Part shown: piece after piece, positions 1 to 10,510 of the stretch
Position numbering within the stretch: the stretch's first letter is position 1
How the letters are laid out: each line of letters begins with the position of its first letter
NCBI GenBank assembly: GCA_963693315.1
Contig: OY856188.1
Location: 249,197,394 to 249,261,393, forward strand
Source: Diogma glabrata
Taxonomy: Eukaryota > Arthropoda > Insecta > Diptera > Cylindrotomidae
Length of the DNA: 64,000 bases
Direction: 5' to 3'
Notes under the pieces: model-generated
Database searches by the model: none
The model's input: only the letters and a program-made list of their open reading frames with translations
Told to the model about the DNA's origin: nothing
Translations under genes and position numbers: made by a program

Positions 1-159
1 TCAAAAAAATAAAGAAATTCGGTTCGGAAATTTCCTATGCACTTTTGCAAGAAAAAAATATTTAATTACATTAAAGAAACGCAGTGCGCGAATTTGTTTT
101 ACTAAGTTTTCATTTTGGATTAAATTAGTTAATGTTTAATAATTTTATTAAGTGAGTTT

Positions 160-309
160 TTGGTGAAAAATTATGAAAACTTGAGTATCGCGCTCGAAAA
201 AATGAACAATGTTAATGGCGGTACGCGTTTACATATTGGAAAAATTGATATTGTAAAGGACTTACTGGAGTTGCCTGGCATCGATCAACGTCTTCTGGGC
301 ACGTTATTA
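160..309 (+). other. short open stretch, possible exon, unassigned
   Basis: An open frame contains an ATG at 202 and reads about 36 codons of mixed, non-low-complexity composition (MNNVNGGTRLHIGKIDIVKD is its start) before running into a T-rich stretch at about 310. It is less AT-biased than its surroundings. I do not recognise the protein. The open frame continues past 310 only as poly-Phe/Ile low-complexity sequence, so a real exon would have to end near 300, where only a weak donor-like GT is visible. It could equally be the head of an unrecognised transposon. Confidence 0.2.
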
Positions 310-699
310 ATTTTTTTTTGTTTAAATACATATATTTATATATTTCTAGGTAATAAAAGAAATTTTTTTTTCATTATTCATATTATAATTTTTTTTCTTG
401 TTCCGACATGCTATGGAGATGAGACGCTAAGATCGTTCTTCCTTATATAGAGATTTTTTCTGGGATAGATACCATACTCGTTTTAATTGGATCATCCAGA
501 TCCAGTTATATTAAGTCTTACTAAGATACAATTGACCTGCTCCTTTTAGATACTACAATCTTCAAAAATCGCAAATAATCCTGCCCCTTCGACTATCTAA
601 ACTTACAACATCTATGTAGACTCCCTTCTCCGTTCTAATCACATTAGTTCCAAAACCTAATCCCCTTTCCATTCTAGTCTTTCCTTGCATTCAAAAACT

Positions 700-2120
700 T
701 TCGGCTTCTCATACATATAACATTCCTCTTCGATCGATTGTTGCTAGCTACTCATCTCCCTTGTTAAACCTTTAGAAATTTTTAAACGCGATCCTCCACC
801 GAGTATGCGAAGCCCCCATGTTCAATGTTAAAAACTCGTATAAGAAGTCCAAACAGTTTCTTCCTAACAAAATCACCACTTCCAGATTTCCTTTGTCGTC
901 ATTTCCGTATTTTCCAATGTGCCTGTCCAACTGGCCTCAAACGCTATTTTAAACCGTATCTCCTTTTCCGCTATCAAAACCGTATCTCCTTTTCCAACAA
1001 ATAATCATGTTCTGTACTTTCAAGACTTTTTTCTTTACTTTCCGTTCCCACACTTAAGCACAAACTCATGGTCCCGTCATGGACAATCTTCTTTCTCCAA
1101 CGCTTATAAGCTTGGTCTTGGAAACAAAATTCTTAGACCCATTCCTGTACTGCCGTTGTTCCTTAAGAAATATGTTTATGACATTATTTATTGTACTCTT
1201 ATCGCTCAAATTAATGAAACACTAATTTCCCTTAACTCCATCTCTTCATACATTCAATTCACCCATGAAGTAAAAAAAAAACGACCAAAATACTTTCTTA
1301 GATATTCTAATTCTTCGTAACTCCGAACGCCATGTTTCTATTGAATGGTGTCAAAGCCATTTCCTCCAACTGCTTGTTTAACTTTCTTTCTGGACACTTC
1401 TACAATCCCAAATTCAATGTCGGGTATTGCTTTGCCAAATGGGTTTTGTCTCTCTGTGACGCCAAATAACATCCGAATAACATTAAAAAAATCTCAAAAA
1501 TATTTAAGAAAACAACAACTTTTCTCCTCCTACCACCCAACAAACTCATCACTCAATCCTGTCTTCATCCAATTTTCAAACACCGCCGGATTTAATTTCA
1601 TCTTTACAAGATTTTTAAAACTAAATTTCCCGAAATTAACCAAGCAATCTCATAAGTCATACCCCCCGTCTCTAATTTCCTTCCCTGTGGTAGAAAACCA
1701 GAACAAAGCTCCCCGAAAATACGAAATCAGAAACATTTATTTGTTTTTTAAGCATCCCAATAACTACAACAACGCCATCATTGGTCATTAAAAAGCTCTT
1801 GGTCAACATTTTCACTTTCAACGTCCCAATCATCAATCCTCACAGCCCAACTACTATATCATCGAGTGTTTTTGAAATTTTTGCTAAAACATACATCCAT
1901 CGACCTAACTTTGATCCTATCCTACCTCAACTTTAAATACTTTCTCGTCTTCTGAATCCTAGCCTACATATTACGACGCTGTTTACTCAGGTACAAAAAG
2001 TTCATGTGTTGAAACGTTTGCTCTTTTCTGACGGTGTAGGTAGACAAATTAAACAAGCCTCGCCTACTCTTCGATTTCATTTCTTTCATGCCATAGTTCC
2101 TTTCACAAGAGAATAAAACT
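700..2120 (+). pseudogene. Penelope-like element reverse transcriptase, decayed
   Basis: Conceptual translation across several frames follows the order of Penelope-like element RTs. Around 886-925 it reads SFVVISVFSNVPV, which corresponds to the conserved SFDVVSLFTNVPV type motif. Near 1090-1125 an LSPTLISLVLE string corresponds to the SPxLANLxLE motif. At 1171-1182 it reads YVYD where the family has YVDD, followed by an IQFTHEV string typical of the family. A shifted frame at 1332-1469 reads NFLSGHFYNPKFNVGYCF, matching the region after the catalytic motif. Both catalytic aspartates visible here are replaced (Val codon at 895-897, Tyr codon at 1177-1179), and several stops and frameshifts intervene. 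A GIY-YIG endonuclease domain, expected downstream in canonical elements, is not convincingly visible. The segment is pyrimidine-rich and lacks the poly-A tracts of its flanks. Confidence 0.65.
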
Positions 2121-2840
2121 TGACATTAATGATCCTTGTTTCATATTTCGAAAATTTTTAAAATGATTGTTATTTTTTTCAAATCAGGTTTGTTTCGGGC
2201 AATCTTTAAATAATTCTTGACAACTTTGTAATATTGTCGGGTTTTTTGAAGCAAACTTTAATACATAATTACTGATTCCTAATTATCATTGCTGTATGGA
2301 ACTGTCAGATACATTCAGCAATTCAACGATTTGAATTTTGTAAGGGGAAAATCGGGGAAAAAATATATTGAATTTAAATTTTTGGTACATGCGCAGTCGA
2401 GTTTTCATCGTCGTGGTGATGAATATGTTTCTTTGTTAGTGGAACAAAATTTATTTCATTTTCAAATAAATATATAATTTAAAACAAAATAAGAGAAGAA
2501 AATCACCATTTCTTTTTTACAAAAAAAAAATATAATAAAATTATCAAATTATAGATATAAGTTAGAACTAAAAGTTAATCATATTTAACTAAAAAAATTT
2601 AATTTTTTTTAATCTGTTTTCTAAATATTTGTTGTACATATATTTATAGCTTAAAAATTATTCTATTATGAATCTAATTTTTTTTTTCCTATTCTTAAAT
2701 TTAAAAAGAAAAAATCAAATATTTATATAACTATTATTGTCAACAATTTACTGGATCAATTCGATATTTTATAACTACCGTTCAAGACACGCTCGTGTAG
2801 ATTTGGGGTGTAACAAAACAAAATTTATTAAACCGTCGTA
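2121..2840. other. AT-rich DNA, no gene seen
   Basis: Very AT-rich sequence with homopolymer runs. I see no coding signal, RNA gene or clear repeat boundary. Confidence 0.6.
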
Positions 2841-2844
2841 TTAG

Positions 2845-3105
2845 ATAGGGTGATAGGCAAAGGTTAAAGAAGGTGTTGAGAGGTGGGATCTTCTATCATC
2901 ATGGGGTGAGTCGTAGAATATTGAATATTGTAGATGTGGCGGTTTTGTGTTCCTAGCTGTTGAGTCATCAGAGCCTCTTCTGTACAATTTTTGTCTTGGT
3001 CTGTATGTACATTCTCGAATGCGTGCATATTGATTAATTTGTTCTAGAATGGATATTCTTTTTCGAATCCACCTGACCTTCGCTAGCTGGAATATAAAAT
3101 CTCAA
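2845..3105 (-). other. unassigned open stretch, possible terminal exon
   Basis: On the minus strand an uninterrupted frame of about 85 codons runs from just after a TGA near 3105 to a TAA at about 2845. It is rich in Arg, Ser and His and includes ILEQINQYARIRECTYRP. A pyrimidine-poor but AG-ending acceptor-like sequence lies near its 5' end. Composition is clearly less AT-rich than the flanks. There is no ATG-started version of this length, so if real it is an exon or a decayed element fragment. I do not recognise the family. A different minus frame at 3034-3222 is also open for 62 codons, which may mean a frameshifted longer coding region. Confidence 0.25.
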
Positions 3106-3299
3106 GGCGTGCAGTACGCTGATTGCTTCCTTTTGCTTTTCTCGGCAACAAGTCCAGTCTTCATTACACACACTTAGTGATTGTCCCCAAATCCAAGCAG
3201 AAAAACCTGCCAAAAAGTTCAACCGCCGTTCTTGTTTTCTCTATATGTCTCCTACAAGATTAATGGCGATCTAAGAAAATCTATGTCTTGAAAATTGTA

Positions 3300-4820
3300 A
3301 CGACGAACTATTTTCAATTTTTACTCTAAAATAATAGTATTAATATTCAAAGAAATTCACTAATAATTTGATAATTTATTTTCTTCAATTGTAATAAGCG
3401 TAGGGATATTTGTTTGTACTACTGTATTTTTTTGTTTCAATTAATAATACATTGCGAAACATGTTTTGCATAAATGATTGTTTGTATTAGTCTAAATTAC
3501 TTGCAATGGTGGAGGAAAGAGGCAATGGAAGGGGAAACAGAAAACCTATAATATGTGTATATAAGCAATCAAATTGTTTTTGATCGGCAGATAATATATA
3601 AAATTAAATCGAATAGTTAGTGTAAATTTAAATCGATTAGTATAAATTGAAATCGAAAAAAAATCAGTAGTATTTAATTAATTAAAATTAAACAAATGTA
3701 AATTTAATTGTGGAAAAAAATGCTTTATAGAAAAATAAAGTATTTGTTTAATTGTGATGTCGAAGTTTTTTGTTTATTTATTTGATGTAATGAGTTTTAG
3801 TGGACATTGTTTGATAAATCATTTAGTGGATAAAATAAAAATAAAAAAATTAATCAAAAAAACAAATTCAAATACAAAAACGTGAAAATATTTATTCAAG
3901 TGAAGTAATATCGAAACCGTTCAACACACTTTTTATACCCAATGGCTACGGTGTTCGCTTCATTCCATCCGTTTCCTGTTGAATTCAAGTGTTCATAAGT
4001 TTGATGTCAAACAACAAACAACTAAAAAAGTTTTTATGATATTGTTGAGCTTCGAATTAATTTAATTATTTAATTTTTAATTATTGGCGTGCAAATAAAT
4101 TCTATCAAACTATGAGGGATATTTTTCAAACACAGATCTAGTTGGTTTTGTCATCTCGTGATGCTTTTGGTAAAATTACGTTTGATTGAATGAATTACAA
4201 CCTACAATCAACATTTGATCCACGGGACAGGTTTTGGAAGAAAACAACATTCAAGAAATAAAGTAATGTAAGCCTTTTTGTATATTGATTTGTATAATTT
4301 TAGTGATTTATTTTATTTTTCTCTGTTAGTTAATTAATAGTTTCTTTAATTATTCAAAGTGATTTATAAATAAGAGATTTGCGAGTGTAATGCGTTTTGT
4401 CATGGATTCAGTTTTCCAGTGTAAAATTATATTATTCGTTATAAAAGTCCAATTTTCTATATAATTGCAGGAATTTTATGCATTGGGAATACAAACAATT
4501 ATTTTTGAAATAAAATAAATTGAAAACCGAATAAAGTTTCGCAGTAATCTAGTCAGCAACGAGTTGTGGAAACTCATTCAAAAAAACGAAGATTATACTT
4601 TCAGTGGAATACTAATATGAAGAAGACGAAAATATTCCATGATCAGTCAAAATATTCGTTAGTCATTTGTCAAAACCTCTATCTGCGTTTTAAAAATGTA
4701 TAAAAACTATATTATAAATCTGGTTACTTTTTTGATGGCTCATTTATTGCCGAAGTTTGGCATTAAAGTATCAGTTATCAGAAATGACAAAATTTTTAAT
4801 GCATTTAGGTTACTCTAAAC
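3300..4820. other. AT-rich DNA, no gene seen
   Basis: AT-rich sequence with scattered ATTTAA-type repeats and no long open frame. I see no supportable gene, RNA or element terminus. Confidence 0.6.
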
Positions 4821-4834
4821 GCGTTTTAAGAATC

Positions 4835-4930
4835 AGAAGTATTTGGTATCTGTTGGTGTCTGGTTTTAGGAATCTGTTATCAGGTGTTTGGTATCTGATA
4901 TCTGGTATCTGATATCTGGAATCTGGTATA
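4835..4930 (+). repeat. degenerate TATCTGG heptamer array
   Basis: A short run of imperfect heptamers alternating TATCTGG and TATCTGA, with AATCTGG variants. It is the first of four such patches in the window (others near 9115, 10370 and 11825). Confidence 0.75.
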
Positions 4931-5059
4931 ACAGGTCATTCAATATGCTAGAGTAAGAAACATTCTACATTGTCCACAGCATCTGCTCTTCTGGCTCCGG
5001 ATGCTTTTCCAGTTCCAAACCTAACTGTGTACAATTGGCAAAGAATTGAATTCGTCAAA

Positions 5060-5405
5060 TTAAACTCTCAGAGCTCCAATGGTTACCAGAAGCATAGTCG
5101 AGCAACCGCTACAATAGATATTTGTGGATACATTTGGTCTGTATCCTAAATTTAAAGCGGGTGCTAAAGCGATTCTCAACGTCCTTGACCATTTAAGTAA
5201 ATTAATCTTTCTCTTTCAACTTAGAAACATTCCGAAACATTCCAAAACAGTGGTTTTGGACACCGGAAGTCAAGTCACATCAAAGATGTTTAAGGAATTT
5301 TTATCAATATATTGTGTCCAGCATTTTGAAACCATTTTATACTCGCCTTTGGTAAATGTTTTGGAAGAACAGAACCAAATTGTTCTATCTGGGATCAGAG
5401 TATAC
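5060..5405 (+). pseudogene. Ty3/gypsy integrase core, left part (copy G1)
   Basis: The frame opening near 5066 and continuing to 5405 reads as an rve-type integrase core. VDTFGLYPKFKAG holds the first Asp (GAT at 5127-5129), VLDHLSKL follows, VLDTGSQVTSKMFKEFL holds the second Asp (GAC 5259-5261), and the YSPLVNVLEEQNQ stretch corresponds to the conserved YSPQANASERVN region with the catalytic Glu. The equivalent of SDNGSQ is altered to LDTGSQ. The coding region is cut by the hAT insertion at 5414 and resumes at 7507. It belongs to the same family as the element at 17870-21190. It is a relic: the upstream zinc-binding part is scarcely recognisable and no RT or gag is seen nearby. Confidence 0.85.
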
Positions 5406-5413
5406 ATCGGAAG
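5406..5413 (+). repeat. 8-bp target-site duplication, left copy
   Basis: ATCGGAAG immediately precedes the TIR that starts at 5414. The identical octamer follows the right TIR at 7499-7506. Confidence 0.9.
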
Positions 5414-5754
5414 TAGGGTTTCTCAAACGGGATCCCGGGATTCCGTTTCCCCGGGATCCCGGGGGTAAATTTTCATCTTGTTTTCCCGATCCCGGGTATC
5501 CCGCTAATTTTTATTAACATATTTTTTTACTTTTTTCAAGATATAAATTTTCTCACTTGAAAATCGAATAGTTTTTAATTCTTTTCCCCTCTGTAGTAGT
5601 TAATTTCGTTCACAATTAGGAAAATGTTTTTCGACACATATGGTGTCATGATTTTTTGTATGGTTTTTTTTGACACATATGAACACAACAAATTAGAACC
5701 AATAAAACTTAAAATACGTAGATTTTTCTGAGAAATCTACCTAAAACTTGCGCT

Positions 5755-6108
5755 TCATTTTTCTTTATGTTTAACGGTTCTCTTATCAAGGCGATTAATA
5801 GAGGAACGAGACATGATTATAATGTGATTTGCAATGTCGTCTGGATTTATTTCATTGTTGGCACGAGTAGCTGAGTTTGAGCCATTCAGCTTCCGAAGAA
5901 GATTCCAAGCTGCCCAACTATAATGGGAAAAATCAATGTTTTCCTCAGCGTTAATCCACTTTTGTTTCCTCGCGGTGTCCAGTGAGTATATTAAGTCATC
6001 AACCACGTCTACCTCACCACTACTAAGGTGCTCCTCAAATAATAAGTATATTGCGCTCTCTACTCCAACCACGAATGTCTTCTTCACCGGAAGTCTCTTG
6101 GGATGCAT
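5755..6108 (-). pseudogene. non-LTR retrotransposon linker between endonuclease and RT
   Basis: A 117-codon minus frame. Its core AWNLLRKLNGSN preceded by ENIDFSHYS and followed by NPDDIANHII resembles the linker between APE endonuclease and reverse transcriptase in RTE/CR1-related non-LTR elements. It continues the endonuclease fragments upstream on the same strand. The RT domain itself, which should follow towards lower coordinates, is absent; the frame ends near 5755 and hAT left-end DNA follows. This loss of the 3' half is opposite to the usual 5' truncation of non-LTR elements and suggests a deletion after insertion. Confidence 0.7.
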
Positions 6109-6170
6109 TTCTTTGCAGTTAAAATGATGGTTCCTACGAACCTATCGTAATTTTTAGGAATGGGTTGGAT

Positions 6171-7034
6171 CTAGTGAATCACTGCATCCAACTCCGACCC
6201 ATATTTAGCCCAGCCAGTTTTGTTAAAATTGCATCTAGCTTGAGGAGTAGAGTTTACGTGTGGGATCTGGATACCTACCTCAAAAATTACTGAACGATGT
6301 TGAGAGCGTAGCAAACCTGGTAGGACAGCCCTTGATATTGCAATAGGGTTACGTTGTTCGTTTTTTGTGAAAAAACAGAGGTTGGTATTGTAATAACTTG
6401 GCCATCTAGCAGATCTAAAGGTTTTCATGTCTTTCGTATCATATACCAGAAACATGTTGTCGATTGGTCCCGTCAGCTAGTTGTATGCCATTGTTGTTGT
6501 TATTAGAGTAGGACCACTGATTGTGATGGCTATTAAAGTCACCAACCTATATTGCTGGGTGGTGAAATAATGGTAGAGTATCAGCTGGCCACGCTGTATT
6601 TAGGGGCATGTTTACGTTAACAATCTTCGTGATCGATATATCAACAACAATAAGATGTAACGATATACATCCGTCTGGTGTAAGTAAATGGGTGCAGTTC
6701 ATGATTTCTGACATAATATACGTGCCAGATCCATACGTTTGATGGTAAATAACACTAATTATTTTATAACCAACAATTTTTCCTCTAGAGGTAAGTTGAT
6801 CTTCATCTGTTGCATGCGTTTCCTGCCAGAATTACAACGTTGATATTGAAATAATAACTTTAATACTCTTTCTAAACGTTCAGTTTTTGACTTGCTAATG
6901 CTTTCAATGTTCAATTGCAAAATACGGACTGAGGGTCCAATATTTTTTGTCTTATGGTGCTGAGAAGTACCGTTGTTATTTTGATTTTGGTTTGATTGTA
7001 TCACAGAACATGTATCATATGACGTTACAAACAT
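6171..7034 (-). pseudogene. non-LTR APE-type endonuclease, decayed
   Basis: Minus-strand fragments in order give an APE-like endonuclease. RILQLNIESISKSKTERLE near 6890-6930 is the N-terminal strand. A VGDFNSHHNQWS motif near 6500-6550 carries the catalytic Asp and Asn. The C-terminal portion at 6171-6455 reads VLPGLLRSQHRSVIFEVGIQ, matching the SQHRPV region that contains the active-site His. Stops and shifts break it into at least three frames. It sits entirely inside the hAT element and its 5' end abuts the hAT transposase tail at about 7035. Confidence 0.8.
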
Positions 7035-7039
7035 TACAA

Positions 7040-7220
7040 AAGAATTGGTAATTTTTGAAGCAACTAAGCAGAGTACAAATAATTTAGATCATACAATTCA
7101 CTAATGACTATCACACCGACATCAATTGAATCGAAAAGAGCTTTTTCTGCGGCAGGACGTTTCGTCACGAAAACTCGGACAAAATTGATTGATGGCGCCA
7201 TTGACAACCTAGTTTTTTGA
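7040..7220 (+). pseudogene. hAT transposase C-terminal dimerisation domain, partial
   Basis: After an opening ELVIFEATKQSTNNL, and following a frameshift near 7098, the frame at 7101-7220 reads TPTSIESKRAFSAAGRF and then TKTRTKLIDGAIDNLVF before a TGA. This is the conserved hAT C-terminal block (family pattern PTSxESERxFSxAGxxxxxxRxxL). It lies about 280 bp from the right TIR in the expected orientation. Only about 60 residues remain of a protein usually around 600 long; the N-terminal part has been replaced by the reversed endonuclease fragment. Confidence 0.9.
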
Positions 7221-7498
7221 AAAATTATTTAAAAATTAGTATTATGAATTTATTTTTGTTTTGTTTTTATGTATTATATATTTATTTAATTTTTGAAGTT
7301 TTTCTAATTAAAAATAATGGAAATTTAAAAATCAATTGCACATTTTTTGTGCTGTTTTAATTTTACACATTTTTCTGCCACCTAATTAGAAAAATCTAGC
7401 TGTTAGCGTTTCCCGGGATTTCCCGGGATCCCGGGAATTTAACGTTTTTTGTCCCGGCTTCCCGGGATTTGAATTTCTTCGGGAAATGAGAAACCCTA

Positions 7499-7506
7499 AT
7501 CGGAAG
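7499..7506 (+). repeat. 8-bp target-site duplication, right copy
   Basis: ATCGGAAG, identical to 5406-5413. Confidence 0.9.
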
Positions 7507-8020
7507 TAGCCATTTTGATTTGGATATTTAGCTGCCTCAAATTGAAAGTGCCCTCCGTAGTATGGTTCATTCTTCTATTAGTTGCTCACCTTTTAACGTC
7601 CTGTTCAGCCTATAAATGTCCACGGCCACGAGTCCACGGCTCTACTTAGGATTTATTGACGGAACCGCAAGGCCTGGATAAAGCGATGAAGTTTTTTCCT
7701 CAAATAACTTGTCACAGATCCGACAACTTTTAAAAAATAGTATGGCAGAAACTTTTGTATAATCTGCTCAACGATATAATTTGAGATCGAGAGTTCCAAA
7801 CTTCAAGATCGGCGATATTGTATATCGCAAAAAAATTTTCCTAAGCGATGTTGGAGAACAGATCTCTGCGAAGCTGTCTCCGAAGTTTGTGGAGGTAAAA
7901 GTAATTAGACTGGTAGGCAAACTCATTGATTGAGCTCCAAGATACGGGAATAAATCATAAGATAGTGGAAGTTTGTGCATGGGTTTATACAACCTAAAAG
8001 ATGTCCCAACCTAGAGCAAT
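7507..8020 (+). pseudogene. Ty3/gypsy integrase C-terminal part (copy G1)
   Basis: Coding sequence resumes after the hAT. Near 7560-7610 it reads VHSSISCSPFNVLF-like sequence, the conserved stretch after the catalytic Glu. At 7770-7940 it reads YNLRSRVPNFKIGDIVYRKK and then SAKLSPKFVEVKVIRLVG, the C-terminal barrel typical of this gypsy group. A final GLYNLKDV at 7985-8010 corresponds to the GVYHAKDL end. Several stops are present. The parallel region in copy G2 lies at 20990-21190. Confidence 0.8.
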
Positions 8021-8284
8021 GACATTTCATGGATTTATTTATTCTACAATCTTCTGGCTCTCTCACAATTTCAACTCTTACGTTTAATAATTATTAAGTC
8101 CGACGTATTGTTGATGGTTCAAGGAAACAGCAAACACTAGAGTTTGGAATTTGGTGTTCACATATGGTAGGTTTCTTTCGGTTGTACTTTGTAGTGGAAT
8201 CTCACTTAGCCTAACCTATAGACAACGTAGTGCTGATGAAAGAACAAGTCAAGCTCTCGCTTTTCCGAACTTTTTATTTCCATT

Positions 8285-8485
8285 TGAAAACATGGGTAGT
8301 GGAAGTTCCGTTGCCAGTAGCCCATATAGTACTGATGCAGTGACCACTTAGGTTTTCATCTTCTTATTTTTCGTTATTCCACTCGACAACATGGGTACTA
8401 AAAATTAATTTATCTTAGTCAGTAGATCCCGTGGTTTTGATACCATGACCATTTAAGTTCTCGACAACATGGGCTCCGCTAGAAA
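8285..8485 (+). repeat. imperfect tandem repeat with ACAACATGGG boxes
   Basis: Three units at about 8288, 8389 and 8466 each begin with AAAACATGGG or ACAACATGGG, and share downstream CAGT-GACCA(C/T)TTA type sequence. Spacing is uneven (about 100 and 77 bp). The block follows the G1 integrase and could belong to its 3' untranslated or LTR region, but no LTR ends can be fixed. Confidence 0.45.
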
Positions 8486-8499
8486 GAAAAGGGACCGAC

Positions 8500-9110
8500 G
8501 CGTCTTATATTTAATTAAATTTATTTAGAATAAACTCCACGATAGGTAATTAATGAAAAACAAATAATTAGAAAGAATAAAAACGACATTAGTTATGGTT
8601 TCGATCATACTAGACGTATCTGTTCAGTTCAGATTAATATAAATGCGGAATAAAGAGATAGCTAGATGTACAAGAAAGACAGAATGACGTGCCAGGAAGA
8701 TAGATCGAGGACGATCGGGACAAAAAAGTCAAATCAGTTGTGACATTTGAGATGTCAATGATTGGATATCTCTATTGGTGATGTGCATAATTTGCTAAAT
8801 TGTTTCCATGAAAATAAAAAATTTAAATTAGATTAATTATTGTGTAAAATATAAATTATGTTGATCTGCTACAAAATAAAAAAAATAGTCATAGTTATGA
8901 ACCAAATATTGATAGAAAAAATAAAACTGTCTGCGAAGAAGTATTACAAGCAATAAACCAAGAAAATTTCCCAAAAATTGTGTTCATTATTCTTTGAAAA
9001 AATTCGACTCATATCGTAAAAAGATTAACTCAATGCTCTGTGTCAGCGATTGTTTATGTACCTCCAGAAAAATTCAACTCAAGGAGTAAAAGATTAAGTC
9101 AAAGCTGTGG
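8500..9110. other. AT-rich DNA, no gene seen
   Basis: No open frame worth reporting. A small palindrome TGACATTTGAGATGTCA sits near 8742-8758. Confidence 0.5.
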
Positions 9111-9114
9111 TTAA

Positions 9115-9435
9115 GTATCTGGTATCAGACATCTGGTACCTGGTATTTCGTATCTGGTATCTGATATCAATTATCTGGTAGCTTGTATTTGCTATCCGGT
9201 ATCTGAGATTTAATATCTCGTATCTGGTTTCTGGTATCTAGTATTTGGTATCTGGAATCTTGTATCTAGGATCTTTAATCTGGAATATGAAACTTGGAAT
9301 CAGGAATCTGAGATCTGAAATCTGGAATCAAGAAACTGGAGTAAGAATCTGAATTCTGTAATCTGGTATAAGGTTTCGGGTATTTTGTTTCTCGTATCTA
9401 GTATCTGAAAACTGATATCTGATATCTGAACTTTA
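9115..9435 (+). repeat. degenerate TATCTGG heptamer array
   Basis: About 320 bp built from variants of a heptamer (TATCTGG, TATCTGA, AATCTGG, TATTTGG, TATCTAG). Register is partly lost, unlike the clean array at 10511, which suggests an older array. Confidence 0.8.
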
Positions 9436-10365
9436 AGCTTATAAAACCTATTACTTATTGTGGAAAAACCGATTTCTTCAAAACGGAAATTTGTTCATTC
9501 TTTGATATACAACATAAGGGAGAAACATTGCAGAAGCTCCGACGAAAAAGCCCAACCCTAATACTTTCGTAGTCGGTACGACTGGTTGACAGACAGATGT
9601 TGTAGAATGTTATCGAGAAGGAGACTTTTTATTTATTTTCATACATAAAAACTAGCCAAATTCGCATACTGTATTGCCAAATCAACCAAAAAAAACTGAC
9701 ATTCTCTTTTGAGCAAACATAAAATCAAAAGCATAGACCTATAAAATTGTATGAACGAAATAATTTTCTTAAAATTAGTTTTCTTGAAAAATAATCAAAA
9801 CAAGTTCCCTAGCATACACGAACAAGAACACATTAAATCAAATTTATTTAAGAGAAAGAACAGAAACATATATAACTTAATAGAAAATCTAAGAATAACG
9901 AAACTTTACACGACTACAACACAATCAAATTTATTTACTTTTATTATTTATATTAGAAATTATTTTCATTTCTATTTTCTTTTTCTTTTATATTTATTTT
10001 CCCGTCAAAATATAAATAAAAACTTAAGCAAATGAAGAGGAACGTAAACAAAGGTGTTATAATTAAATAATAACGAATTATGTCTTACAACAAAAAAAAT
10101 ACTGAACTTTTCTGAAGATATTTACGAGGAAATTAAAGAGTGGAAAGAGTTAAATAAATTTCACTTTTAATATTTATTTAATACTTTTAAAATAGAATTT
10201 CATATGTGTACATAGGTAAAACGTGAGAAATGAATTAGATATGATTTTATTTTTATATTTGCTGCGACGATTGCATTATTAACTAAAATCTAAAACATTA
10301 CACTTCTTGTGTTGAATTTGATTGGCAAATTGTTAGAGTTCATTATATAATACAAAATATTAATA
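9436..10365. other. AT-rich DNA, no gene seen
   Basis: Open stretches here, such as 9751-10035, are Asn/Ile/Phe/Lys-rich and are what random AT-rich DNA produces. No domain, signal or RNA gene is visible. Confidence 0.6.
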
Positions 10366-10367
10366 TA

Positions 10368-10510
10368 ATATCTGGTATCTATGATCTGCTATCGAGTTTC
10401 TGGTATCTGATATATGGTATCTGGTATCTAGTCTCTATAACATGGTGTCAGATACCTAGGATCGAGTATCAGGTATTAAAAATATTTGGTGTGCGACATC
10501 TGCTATCTTA
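10368..10510 (+). repeat. degenerate TATCTGG heptamers preceding the clean array
   Basis: Imperfect copies of TATCTGG and TATATGG lead directly into the homogeneous array that starts at 10511. Confidence 0.7.

Larger units (their letters stand above)
5414..7498 (+). mobile_element. hAT DNA transposon, non-autonomous, nested in G1 integrase
   Basis: The element begins TAGGGTTTCTCA and ends with the exact inverse complement, TGAGAAACCCTA. It is flanked by the identical 8-bp duplication ATCGGAAG, which is the hAT superfamily signature. Both ends carry G/C-rich subterminal repeats of the CCCGGGATCCCGGGA type, in strong contrast to the AT-rich surroundings. A hAT C-terminal dimerisation domain is present at 7040-7220, but the rest of the transposase is missing. 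The middle is occupied by a reversed non-LTR retrotransposon fragment. The host sequence on both sides is one gypsy integrase gene, so the insertion point is secure. Confidence 0.92.

Noticed and set aside
8742..8758. TGACATTTGAGATGTCA palindrome as a possible element terminus.
   Set aside because: Too short, with no matching partner or target duplication.
9751..10035. 94-codon open frame with Met start.
   Set aside because: Composition is Asn/Ile/Lys/Phe/Leu-rich and low complexity, as expected by chance from AT-rich DNA; no motif.
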